A stretch of 64,000 nucleotides of DNA from contig NZ_JHZC01000015.1 in the NCBI RefSeq assembly GCF_000621125.1, forward strand, positions 50,264-114,263, written 5' to 3'. The translations under genes were made by a program, and so were the position numbers. Each line of letters starts with the position of its first letter. Within the stretch, counting starts at the first letter, position 1. The DNA comes from Maribacter antarcticus DSM 21422. GTDB taxonomy: Bacteria; Bacteroidota; Bacteroidia; Flavobacteriales; Flavobacteriaceae. The notes under the pieces were generated by a model. It was not told where the DNA came from. It did no database searches and saw only the letters and a list, made by a program, of their open reading frames with translations. Positions 30,712 through 38,981 of the stretch are shown piece by piece.

Positions 30712-33700
30712 TTAAAAGGATTGGTCAGGTTCTAAATTGTGAATGGTGTTTTGAACCGTTCCTTTTAAAGAGACACCATTTACATCTGCTATCTCATAGG
30801 AAATTGACATTACATCTACGGGTTTAATATCTTGCAAAAATAGTTTTACCGCTTTGCCTTCTTTTTGTAATTCTACCCTACTAATGGGTAAAACTTGCTC
30901 ATTATAGCGATCGGACCCATACTTTCTGCTTCTTTTTAAATCCCAAGTTTTAACCACATAATTTTTGATATCTATTCCTTTTTGGGTGTCTAAGCTAGCA
31001 TCAAATTGTAAGGTAATTCCAGAAGTTGTTGCTTTTAAATCTAATGGAATCGTTAAGGGTTTCCCTGTATATCGAACACGATACAAGCCACCACCTCGAA
31101 GCATTTGATTCGTACCCCAGGCGGACATTCCACAGGCGTACAATTGTCCATCACTAGGGTTAAATCTTCCACGCATAACACCTGTTAAAAATTTGATCCC
31201 AGGCATGTCCACAACACCTCCTTGCATTTGACCCTTTACTTTCTCATTCAAAACAAACTGAATTTTCCCAAAACCATATGAAAAACTTAAAAGACTTCCA
31301 TTCAAAGGGCCCCATTGTTTGCTATCTACCCATAACAATTCAGAGGGCGACCGGTCAAACTCCATATCTACCCAAACCATAGGTTGTTCCATAGCAATTC
31401 TAGTACTATCTTTTGGTGGATTGTAACCCCACATATTTCCATAGAACTTCCCTTTAGCGTCTACCCAATTGATCCGGTTCATAGGGTTCCAAAACCCTTG
31501 CTGATCCGTAACTAAAAAACTTCCATCCGGGTTTATGCACACTCCGTTTGCGGCCCTGAATCCTGTAGCTATAATATCTGTTTTAGAACCATCCTTACTA
31601 ACTTTTAAAAGCGTGCCATGTTGTGGCACCAATGCTTCGCGCGCATGACGCCCACTTTTGGCGTAATACAAATTCCCTTCTTTATCGGCCTGAAGACCCA
31701 TTGCAAATTCATGAAAATGGTCTGTCACCTGATGGTCGTGGTTGAAACTTTCATAAAAATCGGTTTCATTATCCCCATTTAAATCTTGAAGTAACACCAA
31801 TTGATCTCGGCAGATGACATATATTTTATCATTCAAGACTTTAATACCCAAGGGTTGAAAAAGTCCTGACCCGATGCGTTGCCAAGTCAGTTCTCCAGAA
31901 CTACGTGTAAGGCCTGAAATAAGCCAAATATCTCCATCAGTGGCACAAGCAACAGCCTTATTGGCGTCTTTCATAAAATCAATCCCGCTTAACTTCATTC
32001 TACTAGACCACGGGTTCTCGAACGGTGGTGTTAGTAAATCTACTGCAAAAGCACCTTGGTCGAATCCTTTGGTAATGGTGGTTTTTAAAACTTCTGGATA
32101 ATGCGCTGCGCCATTACCCAAAGTGTATTTCTGTAAATCTTCTGGAATGGCTTTAATCATTTGGAGTTCAGCAAAATCAGATGTGTCGGTATTTGCAATA
32201 AACAATTTGACTTTAACTTGTTTTGACCGAGCTACATTCAATACTATAAATCCATCCTCTTTTGATAAACTAGCCCCTTCTCCTATTATTTGAACCCCAA
32301 CAGTCTCTGGAGCTACTCTCATTTTTAACAATGAGGTAGAAGGAGAAATATTCAGAGTCCTTGTGAAAATGGTATCCTTACCTTGGCTTTCCATTCCTAA
32401 CTTCTCTAAAATATTGGCCTGCCCGACCGAATAAGAAATTACAATCTGATCTTCATAATGATATAGTCCTTTGTAGTTTGCCCAGGGCTTCGGAAGCGGC
32501 CCAAAAGCACGGCCGTCTCTAGCTCTAAACCTTGGGTCTTTAAAAGACCCAGTCATCGGATTTGCCCAACCAGGGCCAACAGGGGTTTCAAAATGGAGCT
32601 TTCCAATAGTACGTGGATAGGTTTCATGTTTGTCATTTAATAAAATACCATTCCAATCTATAAAACCTTTACCCGTCCATCCTCCTGCAACACGCATGAG
32701 GTCATGGTCAAATATCATCCAAGCTTTTCCTTTGGAGACACCTCCTTCACCTTTGTCCAAACGGACAGCAATACCTTTATACGCAAAGTTATTTTTAAGA
32801 TAATCTTCATCAGGGTATGGAGCCGGACCTGGAGAATGATATCGTTCAATACCCGTCTTTTCATCAGCCAGTTCATAGGTGTTAATGAAGAAATTACCGT
32901 AGTTCATATCTGCCCAAGGTTGATAGGGTTTGGTTTCCGGACCACGGGAAGTGCCTTTGGGTAAACCAGCGAGATAGCCTGGCGTACTCAAAATAAATTG
33001 TGCGCTCTCTTTGTCCTTAATGTACTTATGACGGATATAAGAAATGACATCATACTTTTCTTGCGGCGTCAAAGCTAGTTGCGGAGGCATGGAACCATAC
33101 CCTCGACTTATAGTTTCGTACATAGAAAACGCATCGCTACCCGCTTTCAATTCTTGCTCCCAGAATTTGGTTGAAAGGGGAATCGAACCGTCAACCTCCT
33201 CATTACCGTGGCAGTTAATGCAGTTGAAACTATAGATGCGCTCACCGCGCTTATACCCCTCACGATCCATACCTAATAGTATTCCGGTATGGTCAATATC
33301 CTTTTCAATTTCGGCTAAATCATTTTCTGATAGCACATACTTGATTTCGGAACGGTCAATAATAAGAGCTTCAGTAGCTTGTTTTTTTGCCGTGAACAGA
33401 AACGCTTCGTCTTCAATTTTAATCTTACCAGAAAAAGTGCCACTTTCAAAAGAACCTTCCAAATTGGCTTCCTCTCCATATAATATAAAATCTCCGGATA
33501 AACTGTTGTCATAAGCCATGACATTCTCCAGCGTAAATGTGCCATCATCTAAGGATACTAGAGACCCTTCAACACCGCCATTCGTGCTTTTAAGTTTCAA
33601 AACCCCTTGAGATTGGTATTCACCAAAATCAATTTCATAATCCCAAAAACCTTCTGGAGTATTGCGTTGACATGCTGCTAATAAAAAAACAAGCACGCAT

Positions 33701-33735
33701 AGACAACTCAATATGGTTTTCTGAAGTAATTTCAT
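30712..33735 (-). CDS. c-type cytochrome lipoprotein with DUF6797 and beta-propeller regions
   Basis: Starting at the ATG at 33735 (behind which a lipoprotein signal ends in LLAAC), the protein is 1007 residues; the longer frame from 33792 adds 19 residues before the signal and is unlikely. Order of parts: a lipocalin-like strand-rich segment (about 25-105), a cytochrome c domain with the haem motif CINCH and a later Met-Pro-Pro (GYGSMPPQ), then a DUF6797-like region, then an NHL/propeller-type segment (NGVCINPDGSFLVTDQQGFW). Such proteins are periplasmic oxidases or dehydrogenase partners in Bacteroidota and Planctomycetes. It is inserted between two copies of the peptide module and reads opposite to them. 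Confidence 0.85.
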   Translation of the reverse strand: MKLLQKTILSCLCVLVFLLAACQRNTPEGFWDYEIDFGEYQSQGVLKLKSTNGGVEGSLVSLDDGTFTLENVMAYDNSLSGDFILYGEEANLEGSFESGTFSGKIKIEDEAFLFTAKKQATEALIIDRSEIKYVLSENDLAEIEKDIDHTGILLGMDREGYKRGERIYSFNCINCHGNEEVDGSIPLSTKFWEQELKAGSDAFSMYETISRGYGSMPPQLALTPQEKYDVISYIRHKYIKDKESAQFILSTPGYLAGLPKGTSRGPETKPYQPWADMNYGNFFINTYELADEKTGIERYHSPGPAPYPDEDYLKNNFAYKGIAVRLDKGEGGVSKGKAWMIFDHDLMRVAGGWTGKGFIDWNGILLNDKHETYPRTIGKLHFETPVGPGWANPMTGSFKDPRFRARDGRAFGPLPKPWANYKGLYHYEDQIVISYSVGQANILEKLGMESQGKDTIFTRTLNISPSTSLLKMRVAPETVGVQIIGEGASLSKEDGFIVLNVARSKQVKVKLFIANTDTSDFAELQMIKAIPEDLQKYTLGNGAAHYPEVLKTTITKGFDQGAFAVDLLTPPFENPWSSRMKLSGIDFMKDANKAVACATDGDIWLISGLTRSSGELTWQRIGSGLFQPLGIKVLNDKIYVICRDQLVLLQDLNGDNETDFYESFNHDHQVTDHFHEFAMGLQADKEGNLYYAKSGRHAREALVPQHGTLLKVSKDGSKTDIIATGFRAANGVCINPDGSFLVTDQQGFWNPMNRINWVDAKGKFYGNMWGYNPPKDSTRIAMEQPMVWVDMEFDRSPSELLWVDSKQWGPLNGSLLSFSYGFGKIQFVLNEKVKGQMQGGVVDMPGIKFLTGVMRGRFNPSDGQLYACGMSAWGTNQMLRGGGLYRVRYTGKPLTIPLDLKATTSGITLQFDASLDTQKGIDIKNYVVKTWDLKRSRKYGSDRYNEQVLPISRVELQKEGKAVKLFLQDIKPVDVMSISYEIADVNGVSLKGTVQNTIHNLEPDQSF

Positions 33736-33889
33736 AACGATAAGTTTGGTGTAGAAGATAAGAACTATTTGGAAACCAAAAAAGCCATTCAATCTCTGGA
33801 ATGGCTTTAGTTCAGGAATTTACCGATGTGCCGAAAAAAATTAATACCAGTAACAGATAAAATTATTGAATTTCAAAAAATAAGAGTTG

Positions 33890-34045
33890 CCCCTATTGCT
33901 AATTCCCCTTATTTGGCTTCTCAGAAAAATGAGTTAGAAAAATCTACATATCGAGTGCGTCTAGAAAACCGTAGGATTTCTTTCTGGAACAAAAACTAAG
34001 CGGGCTTTGGAGTTTTTAAATGACATTGAGTAGTTCGATAAACAA
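33890..34045 (+). pseudogene. Degraded copy of the 3' end of the membrane protein gene
   Basis: Nearly the same DNA as 29565-29720 (last 50 codons of the membrane protein after the sigma factor): CCTATTGCTAATTCCCCTTA, then GGAACAAAAACTA, then TTTGGAGTTTTTAAATGAC. It has small changes that break the frame. It marks the left end of the duplicated segment that carries the second peptide cluster. Confidence 0.8.
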
Positions 34046-34204
34046 TGCCCTTACAGGAGTATTTAACAACAAATCAAAATTTATAAAAACATCTTGTAGT
34101 AGGATATACAACTCTAAAATTTAAACAAAATACTGTAAATCAATTATTTAAGGTGATTATATTTAATCTATAGACAAGAGCAAACGTTAAATATTGCATA
34201 ATAA

Positions 34205-34246
34205 AGTACCTTTTTATACATAGTACTGTAACAAAATATATCTTTG
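34205..34246 (+). promoter_or_regulatory. Promoter and inverted repeat of peptide gene, copy B
   Basis: AGTAC (34205-34209), 13 bp, GTACT (34223-34227), 11 bp, TATCTTTG (34239-34246), then 54 bp to the ATG at 34301. Layout and distances equal those at 29873-29914, although the surrounding DNA has diverged. Confidence 0.6.
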
Positions 34247-34300
34247 TGCGTCTAGTAGTTGTAAGTCAATTAGAAAATAACAACTTAACATATAGAAATT

Positions 34301-34414
34301 ATGAAAGCATCAAGTAGCAGAACAGCAACAGAATCAAAAACAGGACAGTACTTCTCCCCTTTTAGAGGTAGCAAAAGAGCACAATGGGCGCAGTACAGAC
34401 ATTTTAACCGTTAA
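34301..34414 (+). CDS. Basic 37-residue peptide, type 1, copy 2
   Basis: A 37-residue peptide (MKASSSRTATESKTGQYFS... ending SKRAQWAQYRHFNR). It is the first of four type 1 copies in this cluster and has the promoter with the inverted repeat. Compared with copy 1 it differs at a handful of residues, all outside the SKRAQWAQYR block. No family known. Confidence 0.75.
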   Translation: MKASSSRTATESKTGQYFSPFRGSKRAQWAQYRHFNR

Positions 34415-34490
34415 GATTAGGTCTGGAAAGCAGATTGTACCCTTTAGCCTTTAAAAACTACAACTGAGTCATTATTATTTCCAGTACCAC

Positions 34491-34511
34491 GTAAATCGAA
34501 ACATCTTTGTA
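34491..34511 (+). promoter_or_regulatory. Weak second promoter in the peptide cluster
   Basis: AGTACC at about 34491 and a -7-like CATCTTTG at about 34504-34511 precede the next type 1 copy by 38 bp. The AGTACC half of the inverted repeat is kept; the GTACT half is not in the same place. Confidence 0.35.
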
Positions 34512-34549
34512 CCATCATAAAGTAATAACAATATTAAAATATAGAAATT

Positions 34550-34663
34550 ATGAAAGCATCAAGCAACAGAACATCAACAGAATCAAAAACAGGACAGTAC
34601 TTCTCCACTTTTGGAGATAGCAAGAGAGCACAATGGGCACAGTACAGGCGTTTTAATCGCTAA
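34550..34663 (+). CDS. Basic 37-residue peptide, type 1, copy 3
   Basis: A 37-residue peptide (MKASSNRTSTESKTGQYFS..., ending SKRAQWAQYRRFNR). Start, stop and length match the other copies. It has a weak promoter-like element of its own. Confidence 0.75.
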   Translation: MKASSNRTSTESKTGQYFSTFGDSKRAQWAQYRRFNR

Positions 34664-34966
34664 TCACAATTCGAAAAATAAACAGCAACAACATCAAAAA
34701 ACAACAATCATGAAAGCATCAAGTAGCAGAACATCAACAGAATCAAGAACAGGACAGTACTTCTCCACTTTTGGCAGTAGCAAAAGAGCACAATGGGCAC
34801 AGTACAGAAATTTTAATCGCTAGTCACAATTCGAAAAATAAACAGCAACAACATCAAAAAACAACAATCATGAAAGCATCAAGTAGCAGAACATCAACAG
34901 AATCAAGAACAGGACAATACTTCTCCACTTTTGGCAGTAGCAAAAGAGCACAATGGGCACAGTACA
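34647..34966 (+). repeat. 160 bp tandem repeat carrying a peptide gene in each unit
   Basis: Two adjacent units of 160 bp, almost identical, each with one type 1 peptide gene and its 46 bp leader (AATTCGAAAAATAAACAGCA at the start). The leaders lack the inverted repeat, so the extra copies appear to have been added by tandem duplication downstream of an existing promoter. Confidence 0.85.
34710..34823 (+). CDS. Basic 37-residue peptide, type 1, copy 4
   Basis: A 37-residue peptide (MKASSSRTSTESRTGQYFS..., ending SKRAQWAQYRNFNR), in the first unit of the tandem repeat. The protein is the same as copy 5. It stops at TAG. Confidence 0.75.
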   Translation: MKASSSRTSTESRTGQYFSTFGSSKRAQWAQYRNFNR

Positions 34967-34983
34967 GAAATTTTAATCGCTAG
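34870..34983 (+). CDS. Basic 37-residue peptide, type 1, copy 5
   Basis: Encodes the same peptide as copy 4, in the second tandem unit, exactly 160 bp further on, with one silent base change (CAG to CAA) noticed. Recent duplication or selection for dosage could explain this. Confidence 0.75.
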   Translation: MKASSSRTSTESRTGQYFSTFGSSKRAQWAQYRNFNR

Positions 34984-35022
34984 TCACGATTTGTAGTACC
35001 ACAATCAATAAACAACAAAATC

Positions 35023-35133
35023 ATGAAAACCTTCATCAATCAATTTCCAAAGGAATCAAGAAAGTTCGCTATCATTTTCAACCGTCAAGAAAGCAAACGA
35101 ATCCGTTTGGTAAAACCATCACTTAGCCTTTAA
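35023..35133 (+). CDS. Basic 36-residue peptide, type 2, copy 2
   Basis: A 36-residue peptide (MKTFINQFPKESRKFAIIF..., ending ESKRIRLVKPSLSL). It follows the last type 1 copy by 39 bp, the same spacing as in copy A. Trp29 is replaced by Leu here. It probably ends the peptide transcript. Confidence 0.72.
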   Translation: MKTFINQFPKESRKFAIIFNRQESKRIRLVKPSLSL

Positions 35134-35293
35134 TCAAAGTGATTATAATAACACAATCGAATGGGATACGCTTCATCAAGGTATCCCCTTTGTGTATACT
35201 TATAAAATCGATAGGCCATAATCCAAGTCTATTCATTTGTTTTGAACAGCACCTTTGCGTTCACTCGCGTAAATTATTTCTACCTTAAATCTT

Positions 35294-35869
35294 ATGGAAG
35301 TACAACAGCTCAACAAGTCCATTGATAAATTCAGTAGCAATGTGTCCCAAAAATCACGCACGGCATTTACCACTTTATGTATTGAGCAGACCTTTGCCCG
35401 AGCGTGTATTTTACTGAAACCTCAACAGTCCGATCAATCAGAATATATTCTACTAGACGGTATAGCACGTACTTTTTTATTAAATACCGAAGGCGAAGAA
35501 ATAACACTTTCCTTTTTCGAGGCCAATACCGTCCTGCCACCATACATAACCCGAACGGAAAATAAAAAATCCCTCTTATATTGTGAAGCATTGACCGACT
35601 GTACTTTTGCGAAAATCGATGCAAAGGCCTTTGAAACCTTAATGATAGGAAATCTTGAGATTAGAGAATTCGGGAATTCAGTAATGCGACATGAACTCGT
35701 GAAAAAAGTTCAAAAAGAAATTAGAATGGCCTCTTGGACGGCAAAAGCACGTTTGGAGCAATTCCGAAAAGACTTTTCAATTTTGGAGAACCGCATACCA
35801 CACTCGATGATTGCCTCTTATTTAGGCATTACAAATGTTTCGCTCAGTAGACTTCGTAAGCAATACTAA
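35294..35869 (+). CDS. Crp/Fnr family regulator
   Basis: A 191-residue protein with an N-terminal cyclic-nucleotide-binding-like beta roll (about 20-130; YILLDGIARTFLLNTEGEEITLSFFEANTVLPP) and a C-terminal helix-turn-helix (MIASYLGITNVSLSRLRKQY). This is the small Crp-like subclass frequent in Bacteroidota; it lacks the full ligand motif of E. coli Crp, so cAMP binding is not certain. It lies between the peptide cluster and a nucleotidyl cyclase regulator, which makes a second-messenger link attractive but unproven. Confidence 0.88.
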   Translation: MEVQQLNKSIDKFSSNVSQKSRTAFTTLCIEQTFARACILLKPQQSDQSEYILLDGIARTFLLNTEGEEITLSFFEANTVLPPYITRTENKKSLLYCEALTDCTFAKIDAKAFETLMIGNLEIREFGNSVMRHELVKKVQKEIRMASWTAKARLEQFRKDFSILENRIPHSMIASYLGITNVSLSRLRKQY

Positions 35870-35937
35870 AATGCTTTTTATCAATTGTTAATGCAAAGTC
35901 TAATTTGAGGTCATTCCTTTGTATAAAATGTAAGGGA

Positions 35938-36504
35938 ATGAAAACTGTTCAAAACATCATACGACGAAATATCCAAGGTAAAAAGGTATTGCTCTTGTTC
36001 TTGCTCACCAATATCGTTTATGCAGCCATGCTGCTAGTAACCATTCCCAAAGTCATGGACTTTGCTCCCGGAATGAATTTATTGGATATGATGCCGATGG
36101 GGTATACGCTAGAGTATGTCGATTCATTATTTGAAGCCTTAGGACGTGAAGGCCGGAATACATATGTATCCAAACAGGTTCCGTTGGATATGATATATCC
36201 CTTTTTATTCGGAATAAGTTATTGCTTAGTACTGGCTTATTTTCTAAACAAGTTCAACAAGCTGAAAACTCCCTTTGTGTATTTATGCCTATTGCCAATA
36301 ATAGCAGGTATATCCGATTACTTGGAGAACTTTGGAATTCTGACATTATTAAACGGGTATCCCAAAATATCGAATAGCATGGTTACGCTAACAAGCGGTT
36401 TTACTGTTCTAAAGAGCATAAGCACAACACTATACTTTATGATTTTAATAGGGTTCCTTTTACTATTTCTACTAAAAAAAAGCAGCTATTATACTAGTGA
36501 GTGA
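35938..36504 (+). CDS. Four-helix membrane protein of unknown function
   Basis: From the ATG at 35938 (188 residues); a start at 35905 would add 11 residues and lacks support. Four membrane helices are predicted at about 15-37, 83-104, 112-136 and 155-180. No family is recognised. It lies between the Crp/Fnr gene (68 bp) and the cyclase regulator gene (29 bp), all read in the same direction, so it may belong to the same signalling unit. Confidence 0.75.
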   Translation: MKTVQNIIRRNIQGKKVLLLFLLTNIVYAAMLLVTIPKVMDFAPGMNLLDMMPMGYTLEYVDSLFEALGREGRNTYVSKQVPLDMIYPFLFGISYCLVLAYFLNKFNKLKTPFVYLCLLPIIAGISDYLENFGILTLLNGYPKISNSMVTLTSGFTVLKSISTTLYFMILIGFLLLFLLKKSSYYTSE

Positions 36505-36533
36505 ATTATTGTATTTTTAAGGTCAATATCTAT

Positions 36534-38855
36534 ATGTCACAATCAAAAACCCGCCGTATCGCCGCTATTATGTTTACCGACATTGTCGGGTATACGGCAT
36601 TGATGCAAAAAGATGAAGCTGCAGCAATGAAAATGAGGGTTCGCCATCGCTCCACATTCCAAAAAAGCCATGATGCGCACACTGGGGAAATAATTCAATA
36701 TTACGGAGATGGTACCTTAAGTACATTTTCAAGTGCTGTAAAAGCAGTGGAATGTGCCATTTACATACAACAGGCGCTACAAAAAGATAAACCCGTACCC
36801 ATACGTATCGGATTACATTTGGGCGATATTGTTTTTGATGGGACCGAAGTGTATGGAGACGGAGTAAACCTATCCTCCCGAATTGAGTCCTTGGGGGTTG
36901 CAGGTTCAATTCTCGTATCGGGTACCTTGAATGATGAACTTAAAAATCAACCCCAAATTACTACAAAATCTCTTGGTCATTTTGAATTAAAAAACATCGC
37001 AAAACCCATTGCCATTTTTGCAGTCGCCAATAAAGGAATAAAAGTTCCTGACCGTTCGGAGCTCAAAAATATTAAACAAAAAAAGACCAAGGCCATCGCA
37101 GTACTCCCTTTTGTTAATATGAGCTCCGACGTCGAAAACGAATATTTTTCGGACGGTATGACGGAGGAGATTATCAATGCCTTGGCCAAAATAAAAGGTC
37201 TGAAAGTAACCTCCAGAACATCCTCTTTCCATTTCAAGAACAAAAATATCCCGATTTCAACTATCGGGGAAGCGTTGAATGTTCCTACTATTTTGGAAGG
37301 TAGCATACGACTGTCTGGGAACAAAATGAGAATTACAGCACAGTTGATTGATGTGGCTGATGATTTTCATTTTTGGTCAGAAACCTGGGATAGAATGCTG
37401 GAAAACGTTTTTGAAATACAAGATGAAGTAAGTCTATTAATAGCAGATAAATTAAGAGAGCATTTTGGGCACTTAGAAATAAATGAAACGCTCGTCACAA
37501 AACAAACAGAGAATATTACTGCCTATGAATATTGTTTAAAGGGAAAATATCATGAAAACAAATGGAATCCAGACGATATAAAGTTGGCCATCGCTCTTTA
37601 TGAAAAGGCTTTGGCGCTTGATTCAAAGTATGCTGAAGCCCATTTAGGATTGGCCGGTTGTTATAGCTTTCTCGCTACAATTGCCAGTATACCATTCGAA
37701 GAAGGATGGAAAAAAACAAGTAATCATACAAATCAGGCCCTTGCGCTTAATGGTCAGTCTTCTGGTGTTCATTATCAATTATCAAATCAAGCTTTTTTCA
37801 TTGGATGTGATTTTAATAAAGCACTCCTAGAAGGAAAAAAAGCAATTGCACTTAATCCCAATAATGCAGAAGCGCAACAAAATATTTCTTTTTTATACAC
37901 GCTTTTAGGAGATCGAGATAAAGCAAGTAATCATCTAGAAATTGCACTCAGTATAAATCCACTATCGGAAGAGACGCTATTTTTTAGTGGCTACTTCCAT
38001 TATATGATTGAAGACTATCTCCAAGCCTTAGACATGATGGACCAATGTTTGTCGACTAATGATAAAAACATTCCTGCGCATTCTATAAAAGCAAGCTGTC
38101 TCCTTCAACTAGGCAAGTACGATGAGGCACTAAATTACTTTGACAATATTCCTACTGAGGTGGTTCTACAAGGAGAAAAAACTGGCATTATCGGATTGGC
38201 TTATGCCTTAAAGAAGGATACAGTTAACGCTTCTATCTATTTAGAAAAATTAATTGAACAGTCAAAAGAGGAAGGTGGATTTGCCGCAGATTCCTACCTT
38301 TTTATGATGTATGTGGTTCGCGGTGAACTCGATAAAGCTTTTGAATGGGTAACACAAGCAATCGAAAATAATTCTTCTCTACTGTTTATACGATATGTTG
38401 ACCCCATAGTTAATGCTATCAAAATTGACTCTAGGTATAATGTATTTAAGAGCACCATATTTCAAACAAATCAGCTGGAAGAGGTAGCAAAAGAAAAGAC
38501 TGCTTTACTTAATGCGACTACGTCAGCTGAATATGCAACGCGACTGTTAGCACATCTTTCTGAACATAAGCCTTTTTTAAACCCTGATTTATCCTTACGA
38601 AAATTGGCTAGTCAGATTGAAATTCATCCCAACCATCTTTCTTGGTTGCTTAATAATAATTTTGGTAAAAACTATAATGAATTCATCAATGCCTATAAAA
38701 TAAAAGCCTTCAAATTGAACGCTAAAGACCCAAATAATGCGCACCTCACTATAGAAGGCTTGGCCTATGAAAGTGGTTTTAACTCTAAAACGGTCTTTAA
38801 TACGTACTTTAAGAAAGAAACCGGACTAACGCCTAAGCAGTTCCTAAAGAGGTAA
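36534..38855 (+). CDS. Class III nucleotidyl cyclase-TolB-TPR-AraC regulator
   Basis: From the ATG at 36534 the protein is 773 residues and appears soluble. Residues about 7-165 are a class III cyclase domain with both metal Asp residues (Asp16 in MFTDIVGYT and Asp59 in YYGDGTLSTF) and the Asn/Arg pair in GDGVNLSSRIES. The Lys that usually contacts the base is replaced by Gln55, so ATP or GTP use cannot be told. A TolB-like domain follows (AIAVLPFVNMSSD, about 185-300), then tetratricopeptide repeats (about 320-620), then a C-terminal AraC HTH (GLAYESGFNSKTVFNTYFKK). A cyclase tied directly to a DNA-binding domain is unusual. Decayed copies at 30473 and 41044 lie beside other peptide copies. 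Confidence 0.88.
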   Translation: MSQSKTRRIAAIMFTDIVGYTALMQKDEAAAMKMRVRHRSTFQKSHDAHTGEIIQYYGDGTLSTFSSAVKAVECAIYIQQALQKDKPVPIRIGLHLGDIVFDGTEVYGDGVNLSSRIESLGVAGSILVSGTLNDELKNQPQITTKSLGHFELKNIAKPIAIFAVANKGIKVPDRSELKNIKQKKTKAIAVLPFVNMSSDVENEYFSDGMTEEIINALAKIKGLKVTSRTSSFHFKNKNIPISTIGEALNVPTILEGSIRLSGNKMRITAQLIDVADDFHFWSETWDRMLENVFEIQDEVSLLIADKLREHFGHLEINETLVTKQTENITAYEYCLKGKYHENKWNPDDIKLAIALYEKALALDSKYAEAHLGLAGCYSFLATIASIPFEEGWKKTSNHTNQALALNGQSSGVHYQLSNQAFFIGCDFNKALLEGKKAIALNPNNAEAQQNISFLYTLLGDRDKASNHLEIALSINPLSEETLFFSGYFHYMIEDYLQALDMMDQCLSTNDKNIPAHSIKASCLLQLGKYDEALNYFDNIPTEVVLQGEKTGIIGLAYALKKDTVNASIYLEKLIEQSKEEGGFAADSYLFMMYVVRGELDKAFEWVTQAIENNSSLLFIRYVDPIVNAIKIDSRYNVFKSTIFQTNQLEEVAKEKTALLNATTSAEYATRLLAHLSEHKPFLNPDLSLRKLASQIEIHPNHLSWLLNNNFGKNYNEFINAYKIKAFKLNAKDPNNAHLTIEGLAYESGFNSKTVFNTYFKKETGLTPKQFLKR

Positions 38856-38981
38856 GGCTAAAAGTTTCATCAATTCCCATTTCGATTTTGTTCGGAATTA
38901 TAATTCTGTACCTGCTTACTATAATTCGGAACGCTTAACTTATATGCTATACCTATTTTTGGGTATCTTAAAAACAAAAAG

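Noticed and set aside
34611..34983. Two overlapping 70-residue frames running through the peptide tandem repeat
   Set aside because: Their first halves read the previous unit out of frame (REHNGHST..., basic low-complexity). The 160 bp period makes them arise automatically. The 37-codon frames with conserved ATG are the real genes.
29969..35133. CRISPR-like array
   Set aside because: Repeats are long (114-160 bp), coding and few, with no short spacers and no cas genes.
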